From NCBI RefSeq assembly GCF_022953055.1, contig NZ_JALJEJ010000003.1, forward strand, positions 186,001 through 250,000: a stretch of DNA of 64,000 bases, in the 5' to 3' direction. Positions 45,683-54,691 of this stretch are shown here, piece after piece. The stretch is from Mucilaginibacter straminoryzae (GTDB taxonomy: Bacteria; Bacteroidota; Bacteroidia; Sphingobacteriales; Sphingobacteriaceae). Both the position numbers and the translations under genes were made by a program. The notes under the pieces were generated by a model. That model saw only the letters and a program-made list of their open reading frames with translations. It did no database searches and was not told the origin of the DNA. Each line of letters begins with the position of its first letter. Position 1 is the stretch's first letter.

Positions 45683-46411
45683 CTACACATTCCCCCATCC
45701 ACCGGCTAAAACGTCAGCCAAGTGTATGGTCTTAATGGGCAATTGTTGTTTGTCAATATAGCTTTGCAAGTGCATCAGGCAGGAAGCATCAGTAGAGATG
45801 ATGTAATCCGCTTCCATAGCTATGGCATTGTCTACTTTTTGTTGGGCCATCGCGCTGGATATCGCCTCGAATTTCACGGCGAAAGTACCACCAAAACCGC
45901 AACACGTTTCATTATCAGGCAGATCGAACAGTTCCAACCCGTGAACTTTAGAAAGCAGCTGACGCGGTTCTGCTTTGATCTTGCACTCGCGCAGCCCGGC
46001 GCAGCTATCGTGGTAAACAGCCCTGCCCTCCAGTTCGGCGCCAAAGTAATCTACCTGTAAGATATTCACCAGGAAATCAGAGAGTTCATAAATGTTACCC
46101 TGAACTGCGCGGCATTTATTATGAAGTGCGGTGTTGGTGAAAAGATCGCTGTAGTAGTTGCGTACCATCCCGGTACAAGAAGCCGACGGCGATACAATTA
46201 CCCCATCCTCGCTATAATCATTCAGGAATTTGCGGCCGATCTCTTTGGCTTCATCCCAAAAACCCGCGTTGAAAGCCGGCTGTCCGCAACAAGTTTGCGC
46301 GGCATTATAAGTAACGGTACAACCCGCTTTTTCCAGCAGCTTTACGGTATTAAAAGCAGTCTCAGGAAATAACTGGTCGACAAAACAAGGGATAAACAAC
46401 TCAACCTTCAT
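45683..46411 (-). CDS. (Fe-S)-binding protein, LutA/YkgE-like
   Basis: 242 aa from the ATG at 46411 (upstream frame begins with TTG). Two CCG domains: TCCGQPAFNAG and TCCGFGGTFAV, with upstream Cys residues (PCFVDQLFP, HDSCAGLRE) as ligands. LutA works with LutB and LutC in lactate oxidation; neither is in the window, so the role is open. It begins seven bases after the MFS gene. Confidence 0.9.
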   Translation of the reverse strand: MKVELFIPCFVDQLFPETAFNTVKLLEKAGCTVTYNAAQTCCGQPAFNAGFWDEAKEIGRKFLNDYSEDGVIVSPSASCTGMVRNYYSDLFTNTALHNKCRAVQGNIYELSDFLVNILQVDYFGAELEGRAVYHDSCAGLRECKIKAEPRQLLSKVHGLELFDLPDNETCCGFGGTFAVKFEAISSAMAQQKVDNAIAMEADYIISTDASCLMHLQSYIDKQQLPIKTIHLADVLAGGWGNV

Positions 46412-46418
46412 CAGCAAT

Positions 46419-47732
46419 CTAATTAACGGGCGCTAATTTGCTTATTTTTCTTTCAACCGCCAGTAAGGAAATCAAAAGAATCAGCCCGAGTATAAAATAA
46501 CCACACAATGCCAGGGCAGAATTACGCATGCTGCCGGTAATTTCTTCTATGATACCAAAGCTGAACATCCCGCCCACAATGGCTAGTTTTTCTGTAACAT
46601 CATAAAAACTAAAGAACGATGCGGTATCCGGAATATCCTGCGGCAGGTATTTCGAATACGTAGAACGCGATAGCGACTGGATACCACCCATTACCAGGCC
46701 AACCACCGCAGCCAGCGCATAAAATTGATTAGCATTCTGGATGAAATAAGCGGCTATACACGCCCCAATCCAGATGACTACTACACCAGATAATACTTTA
46801 ATATTACCATAAATACCCGACAACCTTGACATCAAGGTAGCGCCTGCGATAGCTACTAACTGAATGATCAAGATAACTGCGATCAGGTTGGCCGTAGGGA
46901 GATTCAACACCTTGGCACCGAAACTTGCTGCCACCAGCATAATGGTTTGCACACCCATCGAGTAGCAGAAGAATGCCGGTAGAAAGCGTTTTAATAGCGG
47001 CATTTGTTTTACCTGTTTCCATACTTTACCTAACTCGATAAAGCCGCCTTTGATGATATTGTGATGATGCGGGTTTGCATTCGGGCTGCCTTTGGGTAAC
47101 CTGCTGAAAGGGATATAGGCAAAGCCGATCCACCAAATACCTACCAGCAGGAAGGACAACTGCGCTGCACGTGCACCATCAATACCAAACAGTTCTGGCT
47201 TCAGCACAAACACAAAGCAAATCACTTGCAAAATTACGCTGCCGATATAGCCATAGGTAAATCCTTTTGCGCTTACCTTGTCCTGCATATCTATGGTGGC
47301 TATTTCGGGCAGATACGAGTTGTAAAAAACAAAGCCGCCACTATAACCTATCGCAGCCAGCGCAAAACAGACAATACCCATCTCCAGCGTATTCCGGGTA
47401 AAGAAAAACAACAAGCCGCAGGAAATTGAACCTAACCAGGTAAAAAACTGCATAAAGATTTTCTTGTTACCGCGATAATCCGCTATAGACGATAATATAG
47501 GCAGCAGCGCCACCATTACCAGGTAAGCTACGGCCAGCGCGTAATCCTGCAGTGCCGTGTTAACAAAGCTTTTACCGAAGAATGTTACCCTGTCGCCGCT
47601 TTGCTTGTTGGCAGTAATGGCTACGTAGTAGGCCGGAAAAACCGTTGAGGTGATCACCAGGTTATAGGCAGAGTTCGCCCAGTCGAACATGGCCCACGCG
47701 CGAAGTATTTTGGGATTGTTTTTTGCACTCAT
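46419..47732 (-). CDS. MFS transporter, UMF1/Atg22-like
   Basis: 437 aa, twelve membrane helices. N-terminal KILRAWAMFDWANSAYNLVI is the UMF1 signature and GGIQSLSRSTYSKYLPQDIP lies between late helices. Atg22 exports amino acids from yeast vacuoles; bacterial UMF1 substrates are unknown. Upstream near-match -7 box TATCTTAG at 47739-47746. Probably cotranscribed with the LutA-like gene, suggesting uptake/efflux of an organic acid or amino acid. Confidence 0.9.
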   Translation of the reverse strand: MSAKNNPKILRAWAMFDWANSAYNLVITSTVFPAYYVAITANKQSGDRVTFFGKSFVNTALQDYALAVAYLVMVALLPILSSIADYRGNKKIFMQFFTWLGSISCGLLFFFTRNTLEMGIVCFALAAIGYSGGFVFYNSYLPEIATIDMQDKVSAKGFTYGYIGSVILQVICFVFVLKPELFGIDGARAAQLSFLLVGIWWIGFAYIPFSRLPKGSPNANPHHHNIIKGGFIELGKVWKQVKQMPLLKRFLPAFFCYSMGVQTIMLVAASFGAKVLNLPTANLIAVILIIQLVAIAGATLMSRLSGIYGNIKVLSGVVVIWIGACIAAYFIQNANQFYALAAVVGLVMGGIQSLSRSTYSKYLPQDIPDTASFFSFYDVTEKLAIVGGMFSFGIIEEITGSMRNSALALCGYFILGLILLISLLAVERKISKLAPVN

Positions 47733-47810
47733 GCGGCACTAAGATAAAAATTCGCGGGCAGATTATTATCCGGTGTGATTTAACACACATCTCCCATCAT
47801 GATAAAAAAA

Positions 47811-47840
47811 ACCGCCTCATAGTTGGCTTATGAGACGGCT
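47811..47840 (-). terminator. Terminator after nrdA
   Basis: Minus-strand GCCGTCTCATA-AGCCAAC-TATGAGGCGGT (one G-U pair) followed by TTTTTTTAT, 27 bases after the nrdA stop. Confidence 0.88.
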
Positions 47841-47867
47841 TCAGAAAGGAGTAGATAAAGAAGATCT

Positions 47868-50267
47868 TTATGAAGAACAGGTTACGCAACCTTCTTCCAT
47901 GCTACAGCTTGGCCCACTGGTTGGTGTCAGTTCTATACTATCCAGGTCATTCATCTGGTTATTTGCCGGGTCGGGCTGAGGAATTACCGGTTCCATTTCC
48001 TGGCTTCCCTGTTTTTCAACCGTAAACTGTACAGCTTGCGTAGCTGCCTGGGTACGGAGGTAATACATACCTGTTTTCAAGCCTTTTTTCCAGGCGTAGA
48101 AATGCATCGAGGTAAGCTTGGCTGTGCTTGGGCTATCCACAAACAAATTCAATGATTGCGACTGGCAAATGAAAGCGCCACGGTCTGCAGCCATATCAAT
48201 CAGGCTGCGTTGTTTAATTTCCCATACCGTTTTGTAAAGCTCCTTGATGTCTGCAGGTATTTCATCAATATGCTGAATGGAACCATTTGCGGCGATGATC
48301 TTGTTCTTCATGGTGTTGTTCCACAAGCCCAGGTTCACCAGGTCTTTCAGCAGGTGTTTGTTAACGATTACAAATTCGCCGCTCAATACCCTGCGGGTAT
48401 AGATATTGGACGTATATGGTTCGAAACATTCGTTATTTCCGAAAATTTGCGAGGTAGAGGCTGTCGGCATAGGCGCAACCAAAAGTGAGTTCCGCACGCC
48501 ATGGGTCATTACTTCTTTCCGGAGCGACTCCCAATCGTGGCGCTCGCTCGGTTTAACGTTCCATAAATCGAACTGGAATTTACCTTGCGAAAGTGGCGAA
48601 CCCTTGAAGGTTTCGTAGGTGCCGTCTGTTTTGGCCAGATCTTTACTCGCTGTCATGGCAGCAAAATAGATCGTCTCGAAAATGTTTTTATTGAGCACCT
48701 TAGCCAGGTCGCTTTCGAACGGCAGGCGCAGCATAATGAATACGTCAGCCAGACCTTGTACCCCTAAACCTATCGGGCGATGACGAAGGTTTGAGTTACG
48801 CGCTTCGTCAACAGGGTAATAGTTGTAATCGATGATCTTATTCAGGTTCTTGGTTACCTCGTAAGTCACCTCGTACAGTTTCTCGAAATCAAACTGACCG
48901 TTCACCACAAAGCGTGGTAAAGCTAATGAGGCCAGGTTACAAACGGCCACCTCATTGGCATCGGTATATTCTATAATCTCGGTGCAAAGATTACTGCTTT
49001 TGATGGTACCTAAATTTTGCTGGTTGCTCTTGCTGTTTGCCGCATCTTTGTAAAGCAGATAAGGCGTACCTGTTTCTATTTGCGCGTCGATAATTGCAAA
49101 CCAAAGCTCCTGCGCTTTTATGGTTTTACGTGCACGGCCTTCAGCTTCATAACGTTCATATAAGTTCTCGAATTCTTCACCGAAACACTCACTTAGTCCC
49201 GGTGCCTCATGCGGGCAGAACAAGCTCCAATCGCCGTTGGCCTCTACCCGTTTCATAAACAGGTCTGAAATCCAAAGAGCATAGAATAAATCGCGGGCGC
49301 GCATTTCTTCTTTACCGTGATTTTTACGCATTTCCAGGAAATCGAACACATCCGCATGCCATGGTTCCAGGTATACCGCAAAAGCGCCTTTGCGTTTGCC
49401 ACCACCCTGATCTACGTAACGGGCAGTATCGTTAAATACCCTCAGCATCGGGATGATACCATTACTGGTGCCGTTGGTACCGCTGATATAACTTCCGGTA
49501 GCGCGTACATTGTGAATAGCCAAACCAATACCGCCTGCGCTCTGCGAAATTTTGGCTGTTTGCTTCAGGGTATCATAAATCCCGTCGATGCTATCATCTT
49601 TCATTGACAACAGGAAGCATGACGACATCTGTGGCTTAGGCGTGCCTGCATTGAACAACGTTGGCGTTGCGTGGGTGAACCAACGCTCGCTCATGAGGTT
49701 ATACGTTTTAATCACGCTCTCAATATCCTGCTTATGGATACCTACCGCTACGCGCATATACATATGCTGCGGGCGTTCTGCTATTTTACCGTCAATCTTT
49801 AGCAGGTATGATTTTTCCAGTGTTTTGAAACCGAAGTAATCAAACCCAAAGTCGCGGTCATAGATAATAGAACTATCCAGTAATTCTGCATTCGTATTGA
49901 TCACCTCCAACACGTCATCTGCAATCAAAGGCATCGGCCTGCCGGTCTTGCTATCGGTATAGTCATGCAGTTTACGCATAGTTTCCGAAAAGGATTTAAC
50001 CGTATTTTTATGCAGGTTGCTCACCGCGATTCGGCTTGCCAGTAAGGCATAATCCGGATGCTTGGTGGTAAGCGACGCAGCAGTTTCGGCCGCGAGGTTA
50101 TCCAGCTCCGTCGTAGTAACACCATCATACAATCCTTCAATTACTTTTTTGGCTACATCTATCGGATCCACCAGCGGGCTTAAGCCGTAAGCCAGTTTTT
50201 GTATCCGCGCGGTGATCTTGTCGAACTTTACGCTCTCTTTATTTCCGTTTCTTTTTATCACGAACAT
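47868..50267 (-). CDS. nrdA: Class Ia ribonucleotide reductase, alpha subunit
   Basis: 799 aa. N-terminal ATP-cone ([20 protein letters not shown], allosteric), catalytic ten-stranded barrel with SSCFLLSM (substrate-site Cys), NLCTEI (radical Cys) and the NxExxxxN-type region, C-terminal redox cysteines in GCVTCSS. Reduces ribonucleoside diphosphates to deoxy forms with oxygen-dependent NrdB. Second gene after nrdB under a cobalamin riboswitch. A repeat unit puts AAGGAGG five bases before its ATG. Confidence 0.97.
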   Translation of the reverse strand: MFVIKRNGNKESVKFDKITARIQKLAYGLSPLVDPIDVAKKVIEGLYDGVTTTELDNLAAETAASLTTKHPDYALLASRIAVSNLHKNTVKSFSETMRKLHDYTDSKTGRPMPLIADDVLEVINTNAELLDSSIIYDRDFGFDYFGFKTLEKSYLLKIDGKIAERPQHMYMRVAVGIHKQDIESVIKTYNLMSERWFTHATPTLFNAGTPKPQMSSCFLLSMKDDSIDGIYDTLKQTAKISQSAGGIGLAIHNVRATGSYISGTNGTSNGIIPMLRVFNDTARYVDQGGGKRKGAFAVYLEPWHADVFDFLEMRKNHGKEEMRARDLFYALWISDLFMKRVEANGDWSLFCPHEAPGLSECFGEEFENLYERYEAEGRARKTIKAQELWFAIIDAQIETGTPYLLYKDAANSKSNQQNLGTIKSSNLCTEIIEYTDANEVAVCNLASLALPRFVVNGQFDFEKLYEVTYEVTKNLNKIIDYNYYPVDEARNSNLRHRPIGLGVQGLADVFIMLRLPFESDLAKVLNKNIFETIYFAAMTASKDLAKTDGTYETFKGSPLSQGKFQFDLWNVKPSERHDWESLRKEVMTHGVRNSLLVAPMPTASTSQIFGNNECFEPYTSNIYTRRVLSGEFVIVNKHLLKDLVNLGLWNNTMKNKIIAANGSIQHIDEIPADIKELYKTVWEIKQRSLIDMAADRGAFICQSQSLNLFVDSPSTAKLTSMHFYAWKKGLKTGMYYLRTQAATQAVQFTVEKQGSQEMEPVIPQPDPANNQMNDLDSIELTPTSGPSCSMEEGCVTCSS

Positions 50268-50270
50268 ATA

Positions 50271-50366
50271 CCCCTCCTTCTCCCCTAAAGGGGAGCGAAT
50301 TATTTAATTATTATTTCTGCTTATTTAATTAAGTCCTCTCCTTCAGGAGAGGGTTGGGTGAGGTTT
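50271..50366. repeat. REPIN-like pair between nrdB and nrdA
   Basis: Unit at 50271-50300 (CCCCTCCTTCTCCCCTAAAG, GGGGAGCGAATT) and inverted unit at 50331-50366 (ACCTCACCCAACCCTCTCCT, then GAAGGAGAGGACTT on the minus strand), AT-rich spacer. Starts at the nrdB stop and ends three bases before the nrdA ATG. Confidence 0.82.
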
Positions 50367-51333
50367 AAAAATCCTCATCCAATGAGAATGCCTGCTCCTG
50401 GTTGCCGGATAGTACACCCGCTTTCTGGTAATCGCCCACTCGTTTTTCGAAGAAGTTGGTTTTACCCTGCAGCGAGATCATTTCCATAAAATCAAACGGA
50501 TTGGCAGCATTATAAAGTTTGGTGTAACCTAGTTCGCTCAACCATCGGTCGGCAACGAATTCAATGTATTGCTGCATCAGGCGGGCGTTCATACCAATCA
50601 GGTCAACCGGTAGTGCGTCTGTAATAAATTCCTTTTCGATAATAACCGCATCGCTGATGATCTGGTGTACCTGCTGCTCGCTCAGTTTATTCTTCAGCAT
50701 GCCGTAAAGCAGGCAGGCAAATTCGCAATGAAGGCCCTCGTCGCGGCTGATCAGCTCATTACTGAATGTCAGTCCGGGCATTAATCCGCGTTTCTTTAAC
50801 CAGAAAATAGAACAGAAACTACCGGAGAAAAAGATACCCTCTACAGCAGCAAAAGCCACCAGGCGTTCTGCAAATGATCCGTTTTCGATCCATCGCAAAG
50901 CCCATTCTGCTTTTCTGGTTACACAGGGCACCGTTTCTATGGCATGGAATAACCGATTCTTCTCAACTGCGTCTTTAATGTAAGTATCTATCAGCAGCGC
51001 GTAGGTTTCTGAATGAATATTCTCCATCATGATCTGGAACCCGTAAAAACAACGCGCTTCCGGAAGCTGAACTTCGCTCATGAAGTTTACCGCAAGGTTT
51101 TCGTTTACGATACCATCACTGGCCGCGAAAAATGCCAGGATGTGCGAGATAAAGTGCCTTTCCCCATCGTTCAGGCTGGCCCAATCTTTCAGGTCGCCGC
51201 TCAGGTCTATTTCCTCGGCGGTCCAGAAACTGGCTTCATGCTTTTTGTACATTTCCCATACACGCGGATAATTGATGGGTAGGATAACGAACCGATCCTT
51301 GTTTTCTTGCAGTAATACTTCTTCCTGTTGCAT
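50365..51333 (-). CDS. nrdB: Class Ia ribonucleotide reductase, beta subunit
   Basis: 322 aa from the ATG at 51333; a longer frame to 51399 lies in the riboswitch leader and is not used. Diiron ligands and radical Tyr: [15 protein letters not shown] contains Glu, His and Tyr in the standard order, with later [16 protein letters not shown]. Forms the tyrosyl radical used by NrdA. First gene of the riboswitch-controlled operon. Confidence 0.97.
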   Translation of the reverse strand: MQQEEVLLQENKDRFVILPINYPRVWEMYKKHEASFWTAEEIDLSGDLKDWASLNDGERHFISHILAFFAASDGIVNENLAVNFMSEVQLPEARCFYGFQIMMENIHSETYALLIDTYIKDAVEKNRLFHAIETVPCVTRKAEWALRWIENGSFAERLVAFAAVEGIFFSGSFCSIFWLKKRGLMPGLTFSNELISRDEGLHCEFACLLYGMLKNKLSEQQVHQIISDAVIIEKEFITDALPVDLIGMNARLMQQYIEFVADRWLSELGYTKLYNAANPFDFMEMISLQGKTNFFEKRVGDYQKAGVLSGNQEQAFSLDEDF

Positions 51334-51457
51334 AGCAGTGTTATTAGTTTGATAAAAGCAGCAGGAATTGATAAAAGACGATGACACCATTACCGGCAAA
51401 GCGGCGGGTATAAAGGACTCTTATCAAAACCTTAGTCGTGAAAGTTTCGATAAAATA

Positions 51458-51565
51458 ATACTGGCAGGTGTCTGGCTTATGGCGTTAGTCCATTTACAGT
51501 TGCACGTCAGCCCGTGATTTGCACACGGTTCCCTTTTCATCATAGCCAAGCCAGGCAGCTTAACT
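51458..51565 (-). promoter_or_regulatory. Cobalamin riboswitch upstream of nrdB-nrdA
   Basis: On the minus strand GGGAACCGTGTGCAAATCAC with GGGCTGACGTGCAACTGTAA, then GACTAACGCCATAAGCC and a B12-box-like AGCCAGACACCTGCC (51463-51477). All conserved cobalamin-riboswitch parts are present, about 125 bases before the nrdB ATG. Cobalamin should switch off the oxygen-dependent class I enzyme when a B12-dependent reductase can work. Confidence 0.9.
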
Positions 51566-51598
51566 ATGAACCGATATTATTAGTCAAAGAACTTGGCT

Positions 51599-51606
51599 CA
51601 AAGGTA
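51599..51606 (-). promoter_or_regulatory. -7 box TACCTTTG for the nrd riboswitch transcript
   Basis: Exact TAnnTTTG on the minus strand ~35 bases before the aptamer; transcription start near 51592 predicted. Confidence 0.6.
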
Positions 51607-51726
51607 AGGGAAAAAGGAACGGAAGGCCTGTTTAAGTTTTAAACAAAAGGCTGCTTTTTCCACAATGTTGTAAATCGCGACAAAGTGTATTCCGAGATTG
51701 TATTACGGACAGAGCTACCGGGCCTA
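51607..51726. other. Gap between nrd promoter and HNOBA kinase gene
   Basis: No gene. Contains an imperfect inverted repeat (GCCTGTTTAAGTTTTAAACA with AAAGGC, ~51627-51652) that may act as a weak terminator for the kinase gene; no U-tract on the expected side. Confidence 0.4.
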
Positions 51727-52935
51727 TCAAACCGTGTCCGGCGTGATTGGTAAGGTAACACTAAAAATACTGCCTTGCTTCAGATCGCTGGTTACAGTAA
51801 TGAACCCACCGTGCAATTCAATAAATTTTTGCGCGATAAACAGTCCCATCCCGGCCCCTCTTAGGGTTGCCGCGTTCTTCCCGCGTCCGAATGGTGAGAA
51901 CAAGTTTTGAAAATCTTCTCGTGGGATACCAATTCCAAAATCCTGAAAATCAATTTTTACTTCGTCGTCCATAAAAGTGATATGAACACGCGGAGGCAAA
52001 CACCCTTCAGAGAACTTGTAAGAGTTGTTGATGATCCTGCTAAAGGCCATCTTTATCAGTTCGATGTCTGCAACAATTGAACGTTCCTCACCAAACGTTT
52101 CCACCGCTGTATATTTTCCGGCAGTAATATATTCAGAAGAGGTTATTTCATTTAAAAGACTAACAATACTCAACTGTTCCAGCCGTAATTCAAAACTATC
52201 TGATTGTATTTTACTGGCCGTATAAATATCGGTAAGAAGCGAATCGATATAATCTACCTCTTCTTTAATATGCCCGAGATACTTGCTGATCTTCGGGTGC
52301 TTACTAGTTTCACCTAACGACAATTCGGTCAGTTCCGCACTGCTTCTGATGGTTGTTAACGGTGTGCGGAATTCGTGAGAAGTAAGGCTGATGAAGTTTG
52401 ATTTAAGATCATTAAATTCCTTTTCCTTCTTCAGCGCGTTAAGTATCCTTGTTTCTCCTTCTTTAAGCTTATCTTTCTGTTGTTCAACGGTTACCAGTAA
52501 TTCTGTTAAAGTTTCATTTTCTACTTCCATCCGTTTCAGCACCATTAATAAGTCTATGACGGAATCGTGTTTGGCAAAGTTTTTTAGATTTAAGCCGAGC
52601 TCATTCATCTGATCGACCGATTTCATCCACGGCGATCCGGCAAAAATCACTTCGTCGGTAGGTTCAAGGTATTCAAATTGCCCCCGTAGTAAAAATGATT
52701 TGCGGGTTAAGGATCGTAAAACGAAAAATTGGTTATCAGCGGTACGCAGTGCCTTGAAAGAAACCCGAAACGTAGTTGGGCGCCAGATTTCGAATTGCGA
52801 AAGAAAGGCTGAATATTTCAGATTCGGGATTAGTTGACTATAGGATTCACCGGCTTCTGCAATAGACAAATCATTTTTCAACAGCAGAAAAAAAGGAAAC
52901 AGCCGATTGAACGAGTCTGGAGTGAATCTAAGCAT
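51727..52935 (-). CDS. HNOBA-domain histidine kinase
   Basis: 402 aa, no signal peptide or membrane helix, so cytoplasmic. Residues ~1-160 match the heme-NO-binding-associated (HNOBA) PAS-like domain of soluble guanylate cyclases: FPFFLLLKNDLSIAEAGES, FEIWRP, FLLRGQFEYLEPTDEVIFAG, SPWMKSVDQMNELGLNL, and KHDSVIDLL. Then a coiled coil (~155-195), HisKA with SHEFRTPL, and an intact HATPase with NNSYKFS and DFGIGIP, GAGMGLFI. Usually paired with an H-NOX sensor, which is absent here. Divergent from a response-regulator operon. Confidence 0.88.
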   Translation of the reverse strand: MLRFTPDSFNRLFPFFLLLKNDLSIAEAGESYSQLIPNLKYSAFLSQFEIWRPTTFRVSFKALRTADNQFFVLRSLTRKSFLLRGQFEYLEPTDEVIFAGSPWMKSVDQMNELGLNLKNFAKHDSVIDLLMVLKRMEVENETLTELLVTVEQQKDKLKEGETRILNALKKEKEFNDLKSNFISLTSHEFRTPLTTIRSSAELTELSLGETSKHPKISKYLGHIKEEVDYIDSLLTDIYTASKIQSDSFELRLEQLSIVSLLNEITSSEYITAGKYTAVETFGEERSIVADIELIKMAFSRIINNSYKFSEGCLPPRVHITFMDDEVKIDFQDFGIGIPREDFQNLFSPFGRGKNAATLRGAGMGLFIAQKFIELHGGFITVTSDLKQGSIFSVTLPITPDTV

Positions 52936-53582
52936 GAACCCGGTAAATTAGAAAAACAACTTTACTTGATCGCCCGTTCATGCTATTCGGCATTGCATAG
53001 CCCTGTACTTTAGTATGGGTATGTGCATTATTTAAGGAAACAATAAAAGGCATTTCCATATCAACCCATCAGAGCACAATTGCTCAACTTTACCTTTTTT
53101 GTATAAGTTTCAGGCATTTTACAAAGTGATAAAAACAATCCGCTGATGCATTGTTTCATGTCCCTCTTTTAAATAAAAATGTGGGGCTATAACTTGCCCA
53201 ATAATTAATTTCTATAAACAGTTGTGGATCAGTACATACGCAAGATTTCAATCTTAAATCCATATCACATGTAACCGCAATCAAGTCAAATTTATTAAGT
53301 TCGTGCCAATAAAAACATACCTTAAATAAGGTATTATATACCTGCTTTAAGGTATATCAACATCTGCATCTGCTGTCGATCTTTACAGAAGAGGCAAAAC
53401 GTGTTCATGCACGAACGATTGTGTAATGCATCTATTAATCAACCTGAAATTATCGCTGTTTTTATTTAGTTCAAAACATAAAAATATAGTTATTAAGAAT
53501 AAATATTAACTATCTATAAAATTTAACAGATATACTACCGGCTTGATTTACAGGTATTAATTAGCTAACTGATAATTAATTA
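52936..53582. other. AT-rich 650-base intergenic region between kinase and response-regulator genes
   Basis: No convincing ORF on either strand and no tRNA. Holds the two palindromes at 53317-53357 and the -7 box of the regulator operon at its right end (53583-53590). Length and palindromes point to regulatory sequence or a small RNA; nothing else recognised. Confidence 0.5.
53317..53357. promoter_or_regulatory. Two adjacent palindromes built on ATACCT/AGGTAT
   Basis: ATACCTTAAATAAGGTAT (53317-53334, 8-bp arms) and ATATACCTGCTTTAAGGTAT plus AT (53336-53357, 8-bp arms, 6-base spacer), one base apart. Shared half-site ATACCT. Looks like a double operator or an RNA structure; 230 bases upstream of the response-regulator promoter. 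A related half-site ATACCTTAAA occurs at 58058. Confidence 0.5.
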
Positions 53583-53590
53583 TATCTTTG
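53583..53590 (+). promoter_or_regulatory. -7 box TATCTTTG for the response-regulator operon
   Basis: Exact TAnnTTTG. Its last three bases are the TTG (53588) that would be the longest possible start, so that start is ruled out. Confidence 0.65.
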
Positions 53591-53611
53591 AAACCCCTAA
53601 TTAACCACTCA

Positions 53612-54262
53612 TTGATCAAGATAGGTCTTATTGAGGATGATCCCTCTTTACGCCGGAACTATGAAGAATTTTTTCATAACGAACCCGGTTTTACCGTGTT
53701 ATTTGCCACAAGTGATCTGCAGAAACTAAAGTATCTTAATGTTGATGAATCCCCCAACGTCATCCTGCTTGATCTTTTACTTCCTTCCGGCAACAGCGTG
53801 TACCAGATTTCCCGTCTGAAGAAAGATTTCCCGCAAACCAAAATCGTGATACTATCTGGTATGGAGGAACCTGCACTTACCAAACTTGCGATGACAAAAG
53901 GCGCGAGCGGCTTCCTGTTAAAGGCGAGCAGCCTGCAGTTTATCAAAGATGCTATTGTAAACATGAGAGACAGCGGACTTGCGGTATCGCCCCAAGCCGC
54001 CAACCATCTGTTTAGCGCTGCAGGGCAATTAACAAAACGCGAATTCCCCGAACTGACGCTGCGAGAGAAACAACTGGCCGAAGTGCTTGCTTCTGGTGTA
54101 TCACACAAGGAAGCCGGGGATATCCTTGGCATCAGCGCGCTTACTGTTAACCAGCACTTAAAAAGTATTTACAAGAAGTTACGAATAAATTCTAAGCTCG
54201 AACTGGTAGCGAGATTCAGAAATAACGGACCTGCACTTGAACCCGAAGAATCGCAAAGCTGA
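53612..54262 (+). CDS. Response regulator, NarL/LuxR type
   Basis: 216 aa from a TTG at 53612. Receiver domain: acidic pair IEDD, phospho-Asp in LLDLLLPSG, Ser in ILSGM, Lys in FLLKAS. C-terminal LuxR helix-turn-helix: LTLREKQLAEVLASGVSHKE with ISALTVNQHLKSIYKKL. Likely phosphorylated by a kinase of this cluster and binds DNA. The TTG start is chosen because the frame's first TTG is inside the promoter; there is no ATG near the N-terminus. Confidence 0.85.
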   Translation: MIKIGLIEDDPSLRRNYEEFFHNEPGFTVLFATSDLQKLKYLNVDESPNVILLDLLLPSGNSVYQISRLKKDFPQTKIVILSGMEEPALTKLAMTKGASGFLLKASSLQFIKDAIVNMRDSGLAVSPQAANHLFSAAGQLTKREFPELTLREKQLAEVLASGVSHKEAGDILGISALTVNQHLKSIYKKLRINSKLELVARFRNNGPALEPEESQS

Positions 54263-54263
54263 T

Positions 54264-54689
54264 ATGAGACTTAGATTTTTAATTGTTGAAGATGATTTGC
54301 TGAACTGTAAGGTCTACAAATTAATTCTTAAAGATGAAATGCTGGATTTAGACTTTGCTTATGATGGCGAACAAGGTATTAACCTGTTTACCGGCAATAA
54401 CTATGATCTGGTTTTATTAGACATGAACCTCCCCTTGCTTACTGGCCTCGAAGTAGCCAAATATATCCGTGATCTTGAGCTGAAAGAATCAAAACCCAAG
54501 GTACCCATCATAGCTGTTAGCGCAGATACTTCTGCCGGCATGAAGCAAAAAGCTTACGATTGCGGTGTTAACGAGTACCTGAATAAACCTGTTGGCAGGT
54601 ACGACCTTATTAAGCGGGTAAAGCTATACATCAATGACCCTCGATTATTCCCTGTTAAAACTAACCATCAATTCAGATCTGAAAATTAG
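54264..54689 (+). CDS. CheY-like single-domain response regulator
   Basis: 141 aa from the ATG at 54264, one base after the previous stop (the frame runs upstream to a TTG at 54237). Receiver only: FLIVEDD, phospho-Asp in VLLDMNLPLL, IIAVSAD, Lys in YLNKPVG. No output domain, so it is a phosphate shuttle or sink. The next gene starts two bases after its stop. Confidence 0.92.
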   Translation: MRLRFLIVEDDLLNCKVYKLILKDEMLDLDFAYDGEQGINLFTGNNYDLVLLDMNLPLLTGLEVAKYIRDLELKESKPKVPIIAVSADTSAGMKQKAYDCGVNEYLNKPVGRYDLIKRVKLYINDPRLFPVKTNHQFRSEN

Positions 54690-54691
54690 CC

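Noticed and set aside
46804..47022. 72-aa minus ORF inside the MFS gene
   Set aside because: Different frame of the MFS transporter without start signals.
52936..53582. H-NOX gene hidden in the gap beside the HNOBA kinase
   Set aside because: No ORF of useful length in any frame; the region is AT-rich with stops in all frames.
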